From: Anaeroplasmataceae bacterium | GTDB taxonomy: Bacteria > Bacillota_I > Bacilli_A > Acholeplasmatales > Anaeroplasmataceae | Assembly: GCA_029057785.1 (NCBI GenBank) | Contig: JAIDZC010000010.1 | Span: 1-64,000 of the forward strand | Direction of reading: 5' to 3' | Length of the DNA stretch: 64,000 bases | Part shown: piece by piece, positions 59,128-64,000 of the stretch | How positions within the stretch are numbered: position 1 is the stretch's first letter | Layout of the letters: every line of letters starts with the position of its first letter | Position numbers and translations under genes: made by a program | The notes under the pieces: generated by a model | Databases searched by the model: none | What the model saw: the letters and a program-made list of their open reading frames with translations, nothing else | Told to the model about the DNA's origin: nothing

Positions 59128-59838
59128 GTGCATAAGTATGGTAAAAAATTTCCTATAAAAAATTTAATAATTGCTATAATATGCTTTGTAATGATAATAA
59201 CTTTTTTTATTATTTTGTTTAATGGAAATGGTGAAGAAAAATATATTGTTGCTATCATGGCTGTAATGGTACTCCTTATGCCTATTTTCCTGGTTGGTAT
59301 GGTTGGAAATATAAGATATTGTTTAAGATATTTTAAATTTAAAAGAAGTATTCAATATGGTAAAGATGGAATATGTCAAATCGTTGATTATAGAACGGTG
59401 ATGTATAATAAAAAGAAATGGAATATAAGATATGCATTAATAGTACAGTACTATGAAGATAATATAATGAAAACATATAAAACAGGATATGATTTTTTAG
59501 AAGTCGAATATCAGTACCTAATTAGTCTAGAAAAAATCAAATGCAAATTCAAGAATAATTCATTAATAATTACAGAACAGATTCCCGATAAGATCTACGA
59601 AAATTTAACCGTATATGGCATAGATAATTCAAAATTCAGGCGTGTTTTTATAGTTGTATGGCAAATTATTGGCTGGATTGGAGCATTGCTATTGCTTGCT
59701 GGAATTGTTGGCACTATTTTAACAGAAGATAGCTTGTATTTAATATTAGGAGTTCTATGCCTGTTCATTCCAACTACAATATGTGCACTCATTTTCGGTA
59801 TTCATTTTTTGGTTACATTTTTGATTAAAGGAGAATAA
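59128..59838 (+). CDS. Four-TM protein of unknown function
   Basis: The 236 aa protein has two N-terminal membrane segments, a soluble middle (SIQYGKDGICQIVDYRTVMYNKKKWNIRYALIVQYYE, resembling a DUF3592-type beta domain) and two C-terminal segments (WQIIGWIGALLLLAGIVGTI, LYLILGVLCLFIPTTICALI). It starts at GTG 59128 with GAGGAGA nine bases upstream. Function is unknown. The next gene starts three bases after the stop. Confidence 0.6.
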   Translation: MHKYGKKFPIKNLIIAIICFVMIITFFIILFNGNGEEKYIVAIMAVMVLLMPIFLVGMVGNIRYCLRYFKFKRSIQYGKDGICQIVDYRTVMYNKKKWNIRYALIVQYYEDNIMKTYKTGYDFLEVEYQYLISLEKIKCKFKNNSLIITEQIPDKIYENLTVYGIDNSKFRRVFIVVWQIIGWIGALLLLAGIVGTILTEDSLYLILGVLCLFIPTTICALIFGIHFLVTFLIKGE

Positions 59839-59841
59839 GAG

Positions 59842-60234
59842 ATGAAAGAAGAGAAGTTAATACCAGACAAAAAAATATATTATATATTGTCTAGCATTGG
59901 CTTATGCTTATCTGTTATTTCAATAAGTTTGTTATTTTCTTTAGATGAATTATGGATGAATATAGGTCTTTCTATTCTATGTATAATATACGCAGTTATA
60001 TTTGTCATAATTTATTTAAAAAAAGAGAGTAAGGAAAAGAGCAATTTCTTGGGAATAGCAGGCTGGATAGTTTTAATTATTGCAATTGCTTTTATAGGAA
60101 CAGCAATTTTTATAGGTTGTGTAGATGAAACCAATTCTCTTCCTTTTTTGAAAGTTCTATTCACAGCTATAGATATTACTCCAGGAATTTATTTAGTAAT
60201 TAAGCTTATTGTATTTCTTGTTACACTGAGGTGA
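59842..60234 (+). CDS. Small four-TM membrane protein
   Basis: The 130 aa product has four hydrophobic segments and few charged residues apart from a KKESKEKS loop between segments two and three. It is not recognised. It is coupled to the preceding gene, and the pair ends with a terminator. Small multi-spanning orphans of this kind often provide immunity to secreted toxins, which is inference. Confidence 0.6.
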   Translation: MKEEKLIPDKKIYYILSSIGLCLSVISISLLFSLDELWMNIGLSILCIIYAVIFVIIYLKKESKEKSNFLGIAGWIVLIIAIAFIGTAIFIGCVDETNSLPFLKVLFTAIDITPGIYLVIKLIVFLVTLR

Positions 60235-60267
60235 TTAAGTTAAAGAATCTATTTCTTAATCATTTTT
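60232..60267 (+). terminator. Terminator after the 59128-60234 pair
   Basis: TGATTAAG (60232-60239) and CTTAATCA (60255-60262) followed by TTTTT. Confidence 0.75.
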
Positions 60268-60393
60268 CAAACATGATAAATGATTTATTAGGTTAATTGA
60301 AAAAACTTCATTTTTATTAAAACGAATGCAAGGAGGTAATTTAATAATTGATTTAGTTTATTATAGTTCTAAATTAATTATATGTGAAATAAT

Positions 60394-60909
60394 ATGAAAA
60401 GATATAATAATTTGTCATTTACTGCAATAGTTTTTATTTCAATTTCCTGTATTGGTTATCTAGTAGGAATCATATTGGGATGTCTTTTCTATGATGGAGA
60501 TATAATTGGTACAGTAGTTATGTGTATAACCTTGGCGTGTGTTATCTTTATCTCAATTTTAGTACTGTTTTTATTACAGAATACTGTATTTATTGTCACG
60601 TATTATGATGATGAAAAAATTTTACAAAAATCTTTATGTAAAAGAAAACAAATCAAGTATGAGGATATAAAAGAAATTTATATTTCAGGATCATACATTT
60701 ATTTGACTTCAAAAGAATATAATTTAAAGTTTGGTGAAAAAGAAAAAAGATTTCAGCTTCAACGTAAAGTGAATAAGCTATTAAAACATGAAGTTGCAAT
60801 TATGATTACATCAGATGCAGTATTCTTGAGATATATCAATTTGGATAATACAGAAGTATATGTTTTAAAAAACAGTATTAAAATTACAGTTAACAAGTAC
60901 TTCAAATAA
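60394..60909 (+). CDS. Two-TM protein with PH-like domain
   Basis: The 171 aa protein has two membrane segments (AIVFISISCIGYLVGIILGCLF, VMCITLACVIFISILVLFLL) and a soluble part (VTYYDDEKILQKSLCKRKQIKYEDIKEIYIS) with the strand pattern of bacterial PH domains, like the 58444 gene. The ATG lacks a good ribosome site; an AAGGAGGT about 56 bases upstream (60331-60338) serves no ATG, suggesting a rearranged 5' end. Function is unknown. Confidence 0.5.
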   Translation: MKRYNNLSFTAIVFISISCIGYLVGIILGCLFYDGDIIGTVVMCITLACVIFISILVLFLLQNTVFIVTYYDDEKILQKSLCKRKQIKYEDIKEIYISGSYIYLTSKEYNLKFGEKEKRFQLQRKVNKLLKHEVAIMITSDAVFLRYINLDNTEVYVLKNSIKITVNKYFK

Positions 60910-61029
60910 TCTTAATAGACAAGAGAAGAAAATACTACGCCTTCCCATTATGATTGAATAAAAAAGATGATACTAGTATATGGATAGATACCTTCGAGTA
61001 TTTAATAGACATTTTGAAAGGAAAATAAA

Positions 61030-61690
61030 ATGGATATGGATTATGGAATGTTAAAAGAAATGCCAAGATTTTGGATTGGTTATGGCATTAAGTTTTATAC
61101 TGAGGAAAAAAGCAAGATATATTTTATTAAATGTGTTTAATCAAATAAATATTGATAAAACTTTCTTCATAAAAGAAATTTTGAAAGAAGAGCAAGAGAC
61201 ATTTTCAATCAATATAGAATTTTGCCAAAAACTATTTTGTGGTTTTTCTATTTCAGATGCAATTAACTTTTTATTTTCAGGAGATAACATAATATCGCTT
61301 TTTGAGTTCATTCTTGCTGAGTATTCTAATGAGATTAAAGATATTAGTTTAAGTATAGAGTGTTATGATAATCCTTTAGCTAAACGTTATTATATGAATA
61401 CAGATATCACCGGAAAAGCAGCTGATATCATTAGAAAATTAAAATGTGATATTTATTTTGAAATTGCTAAAGATGGAGTAATTGATTTTGAAGAATTTAA
61501 TACCATATGTGAAACATTGGCTGGAATTCAAGATGTTTCAACAATCAATTCAGAATTATTAGAATATCAACTAAAGGCTTCTATTAAAGAAAAAATGATT
61601 CATAAAGAGGAAAACTATAAGGATATCATTAGATTAAGATATGTGCTTAAATACTTTACCAACCATAAATCTAGCATGAAAAAAAATTAA
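61030..61690 (+). pseudogene. Orphan gene interrupted by a frameshift in an A6 run
   Basis: A well-placed AAAGGAAAA and ATG at 61030 open a frame (MDMDYGMLKEMPRFWIGYGI) that ends at 61140. A second frame, one base shifted, continues without a convincing start from about 61076 to 61690 (204 codons). The frames can be joined at the A6 tract 61106-61111 if one A is removed, giving a protein of about 219 aa. The product is not recognised; GFSISDAINFLF and a long C-terminal helix are visible. Real mutation, slippage-based expression and sequencing error are all possible. Confidence 0.5.
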
Positions 61691-61743
61691 AGAATTAAGC
61701 ATTTTAATTAGAGGATGAATATAAACAAAGGGAGGCATCTATT

Positions 61744-62130
61744 ATGATTTGTGAAGAAATTACCATCCACACAACACCATTGGAGCAAATTCGGTTTGAA
61801 AATGATAAATTGTATGTATCATTTGATGATATTACTTTAAAGAGAGTACATATTGAATTTTCAAACATTTTATGCTTTAAAAGTACATATGAAGATGTTT
61901 GGAATGTTGATTTGCTTTGTGAGAAGTGTTTTTACAATGATAATGATAATCATACTCGCTATCGTAGAAGTGTGTATGAAATTAAAGACTCTATTTGGAT
62001 GCATGAGTTAAAGAAACAAGGAGAAGATACATTTCAAGAAGATATTTCAATGTATCACCATTTTGTATTAATTTTAGGAGATAGAATTTTGGAAGTTGTT
62101 TGTGAAAAATTGCATATTCAAAATGATTGA
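61744..62130 (+). CDS. Orphan immunity-like protein, 128 aa
   Basis: This soluble protein has several beta strands (ITIHTTPLEQIRFENDKLYVSFDDI) and a C-terminal helix (HHFVLILGDRILEVVCEKL); no family is recognised. GGGAGG sits eight to nine bases upstream of the ATG. Size, acidity and lack of neighbours with known function resemble polymorphic-toxin immunity genes; that is inference from context. Confidence 0.6.
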   Translation: MICEEITIHTTPLEQIRFENDKLYVSFDDITLKRVHIEFSNILCFKSTYEDVWNVDLLCEKCFYNDNDNHTRYRRSVYEIKDSIWMHELKKQGEDTFQEDISMYHHFVLILGDRILEVVCEKLHIQND

Positions 62131-62159
62131 GTTTTTGAATACAAAAGGATGGAAACGAT

Positions 62160-62783
62160 ATGATGAAGATGATAGATCTAATAAATTCAATAAAACAAAG
62201 ACCAGAAATTTATTTTGGAGAAAAATCATTTACTAAGTTAATTTCTTTCATTAGAGGTTATGAGTATTGCCAAAGTAAATATATTTCAGAAAGTAGTATT
62301 TTAACTAGTTTTGATGAATATGTACATCATCAATATGGTTTATCTAATTTGATTTCTAATGATTTAGAAAAAGATATTTTATTGTTTTCTGGTTTTGATG
62401 AAAATCAGGCTTTTGATAATTTTTTCAAACTTTATGAAAATTGGAAATTAAAAGAAGAAAGAGAGCAAAATTTAACAGAACATACACTTTCTCAAGTGTT
62501 GGAAGAAATTAAGAATAAACCTGAAAAGTTTTTAAAATCAAAATCATTTAATAGACTTATGCCTTTTATATATGGATATGAAGTTTGTGAGTGTAATTTT
62601 GATGAGAATTATCAGAAGCTTCCTTGGAACGAGTTATTCATATATTTGGCAAATAAATATCACATTGATGATAGGTTAACCTTAAATGTTGAACAAATAG
62701 TTAAATTTATTAGTGAGAATGATTTGGAAGCTTTTAATCTATTCTTTGAAGAGTATGATAGATTTCTTGCCTTTCAAAAATAG
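62160..62783 (+). CDS. Orphan protein made of two related halves
   Basis: The 207 aa protein contains an internal duplication: IKQRPEIYFGEKSFTKLISF then IRGYEYC in the first half, and IKNKPEKFLKSKSFNRLMPF then IYGYEVC in the second. Each half is an all-helical unit of about 95 residues. The second half keeps the same P-E/F-KSF-L-F-GY-C pattern. Function is unknown; two-domain immunity proteins with this look are common near toxin loci. AAAGGATGG precedes the ATG. Confidence 0.65.
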   Translation: MMKMIDLINSIKQRPEIYFGEKSFTKLISFIRGYEYCQSKYISESSILTSFDEYVHHQYGLSNLISNDLEKDILLFSGFDENQAFDNFFKLYENWKLKEEREQNLTEHTLSQVLEEIKNKPEKFLKSKSFNRLMPFIYGYEVCECNFDENYQKLPWNELFIYLANKYHIDDRLTLNVEQIVKFISENDLEAFNLFFEEYDRFLAFQK

Positions 62784-62798
62784 TTAGGAGAACACAAT

Positions 62799-63146
62799 AT
62801 GATTTCTATAACAATACTCCATAAAGAAGAATATGAAGCAGATATAATAGTGAAAAATGATAATTATGAATTACTATGTTATTGTATATCTAATGTTGAT
62901 GATTTAAAAGATATTACATTGATCACTTTTTTATCAAAAAATATTGTAAAGTCTGAAGTCGATAGTGGAAAAGTAACTAAATTGGACAATTATTATGCTT
63001 ATAAGCTCTTCTGTAAGGTGATAAATTGTGAAGAACACCTTGTCACTTTAGGGGAAATAAAAATATATTTAGATTCAGCATTACCAGGAGATATAAGAAA
63101 TGGTGATTTTGTTGAATTTGAAGTAATGCGGTTGGATGTTTTTTAA
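62799..63146 (+). CDS. Orphan beta-rich protein, 115 aa
   Basis: The product is soluble and acidic, with a strand-rich pattern (ISITILHKEEYEADIIVKND, KIYLDSALPGDIRNGDFVEFEVMRLDVF) that suggests a small beta barrel. It is not recognised. TTAGGAGAA provides a ribosome site, and the gene follows the previous stop by 15 bases, so the two are probably one operon. Confidence 0.6.
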   Translation: MISITILHKEEYEADIIVKNDNYELLCYCISNVDDLKDITLITFLSKNIVKSEVDSGKVTKLDNYYAYKLFCKVINCEEHLVTLGEIKIYLDSALPGDIRNGDFVEFEVMRLDVF

Positions 63147-63205
63147 TTAGATGATTTATTTAAGTAATTTAAATGATAAAATAAAAAAAACAGGAGATGT
63201 CAATT

Positions 63206-63823
63206 ATGGAATTTGATTTTGAATTTAAAACGGAAAATGACAAGAAGAATTATTTTAAAAATCTCAAGCATATAGGAGAAGTATATGCCGTAATAACGAG
63301 TAAAGGCTATGCTCTTGCACAAATTGCAGGCTTAGATAGGCATGGAATACCAATATGTAGAATATTTTCTGAACTGCATAAGGATATTCCTCTTAATATT
63401 GAGAAAATAATTTGTGAAGAAGAGTCATATTTGATAATAATACATTTACCTAGTATGGCACATTGGCGTGTAAAACAAGCAATTAAACTTGGTATGTATG
63501 AAGTCCCAAAAGATTTTAAGATTCCTCAATATTACCGTGATTGTTCTTCTTTTAGAGGTAGACCTGCTCCATGTAAATATTGGGCTGTGAGAGATTATGA
63601 GGGGAAGATTTTACTATTCAAAGATTATGTGTTAAATATATTGCATAAAAAAATAAAAGACAACTCATGGAAAAAAGATTTCTTAAAGTTAAATTCGGCA
63701 AGTATTTTTAATGGTCCAGCTTTAATAGAAGCATTAGAGAGTGGATTTTCTTTAGAAAATTGGAAGCCGACTGATTTTAATAGAGAAGCAACTGATATAA
63801 TCCAAGAAGAACTAAACTTATAA
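63206..63823 (+). CDS. Orphan soluble protein, 205 aa
   Basis: The protein starts MEFDFEFKTENDKKNYFKNL, has a strand IGEVYAVITSKGYALAQIAG and a basic segment MAHWRVKQAIKLGMYEVPKDFKIPQYYRD with a WAVRDYEGKIL strand after it. No family is recognised. ATG 63206 has CAGGAGAT upstream; an earlier in-frame codon is less likely. It is the last member of the orphan run and ends with a terminator. Confidence 0.6.
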   Translation: MEFDFEFKTENDKKNYFKNLKHIGEVYAVITSKGYALAQIAGLDRHGIPICRIFSELHKDIPLNIEKIICEEESYLIIIHLPSMAHWRVKQAIKLGMYEVPKDFKIPQYYRDCSSFRGRPAPCKYWAVRDYEGKILLFKDYVLNILHKKIKDNSWKKDFLKLNSASIFNGPALIEALESGFSLENWKPTDFNREATDIIQEELNL

Positions 63824-63826
63824 CCT

Positions 63827-63860
63827 TATAGCCAAGGGTGAAAGCTCTTGGCTATATTTC
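63827..63860 (+). terminator. Terminator closing the orphan gene run
   Basis: TATAGCCAAG (63827-63836) and CTTGGCTATA (63847-63856), then TTT. Confidence 0.8.
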
Positions 63861-63983
63861 AAAGGAAGAAAATATGAAAACATTTTGTCCTTATCGTATT
63901 TGTCCTCTAGGTATATTTACATTTATAGAACAAATATGTTACAATAAATAAAAGTAACTTCATAAAAATAGGAGGGGATTAGA

Positions 63984-64000
63984 TTGGATAAAAATTGGTC
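63984..64000 (+). CDS. Start of a gene cut by the right edge
   Basis: GGAGGGG (63971-63977) lies seven bases before TTG 63984, which opens a frame LDKNW to the end of the window. An extended -10, TGTTACAAT, is at about 63937-63945. Nothing more can be said of the product. Confidence 0.4.

Noticed and set aside
63874-63951. 25-aa Cys-containing frame MKTFCPYRICPLG... with AAAGGAAG upstream
   Set aside because: Very short, follows a terminator and contains the promoter of the next gene; not enough to call a gene.
1-64000. Prophage, IS element or integrative element
   Set aside because: No integrase, transposase, terminase or flanking direct repeats were seen.

Overview
The window is a 64 kb chromosomal segment of a low-GC, spore-forming member of the Bacillota. 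The best guess is an Erysipelotrichia-type gut organism. The evidence is AT-rich DNA, AGGAGG-type ribosome sites, many extended -10 promoters (TGnTATAAT), CcpA next to tyrS with a tyrosine T-box, AddA/AddB, KtrA/KtrB, spore genes (gpr, a pdaA-like deacetylase, a gerAB-AA-AC operon) and a BspA/DUF285 surface protein. The lineage is inferred from gene content, not measured. No IS element, prophage, rRNA or CRISPR array was seen.

Layout. (1) 1-8082: a tightly overlapping six-gene operon, cut by the left edge. It encodes a GNAT-like protein, a WbpG-like PP-loop ATPase, a fusion of half a UbiA-like membrane domain to a PEP-synthase/rifampin-phosphotransferase-like protein, a BtaA-like (DUF3419) aminocarboxypropyl transferase, an AMP-forming ligase and a MurC-like ligase. 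I know of no described pathway with this set, and it is the best candidate for an undescribed system here. (2) 8118-11658: a DUF4038 glycosidase, an MFS permease and CcpA. (3) 11660-30810: mostly housekeeping genes: T-box/tyrS, cvfB, addBA, a DNA glycosylase, rimM-trmD, yihY-pdaA, holA, a GntR-controlled ABC system, rpsT, gpr, pgsA-recA and tRNA-Ser(GCU). (4) 30914-35530: an Rrf2 regulator and cupin gene sharing a palindromic operator, a macrodomain-sirtuin (SirTM-type) pair behind an unusual leader, a convergent bacterial Thg1-like protein, and an XRE regulator with a SHOCT-like partner. (5) 35568-43210: a REC-HD-GYP-GGDEF protein with an HPt protein, TfoX-N, DegV, KtrBA and a lipid kinase. 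(6) 43209-46622: spore germination operon. (7) 46619-52522: Ig-like surface proteins, a guanine-deaminase-like enzyme and a large BspA-like protein with Cys/His repeats. (8) 52601-58426: TetR with a duplicated ABC pair, then a MATE pump behind an apparent transcription attenuator. (9) 58444-64000: a run of orphan small proteins, several membrane-bound, resembling an immunity-gene reservoir; one appears frameshifted.

How parts work together. Three spore loci (yihY-pdaA, gpr, ger) each carry a SigF/SigG-like promoter, which suggests one forespore programme. Several regulators sit beside recognisable palindromes (GntR at 24911, Rrf2 at three sites, TetR at 53263, CcpA cre at 10582). RNA-based control is visible at tyrS (T-box), probably at the MATE gene (terminator between promoter and RBS) and possibly at the macrodomain operon. 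A strong minus-strand promoter facing a terminator at 13555-13672 predicts a small RNA of about 85 nt.
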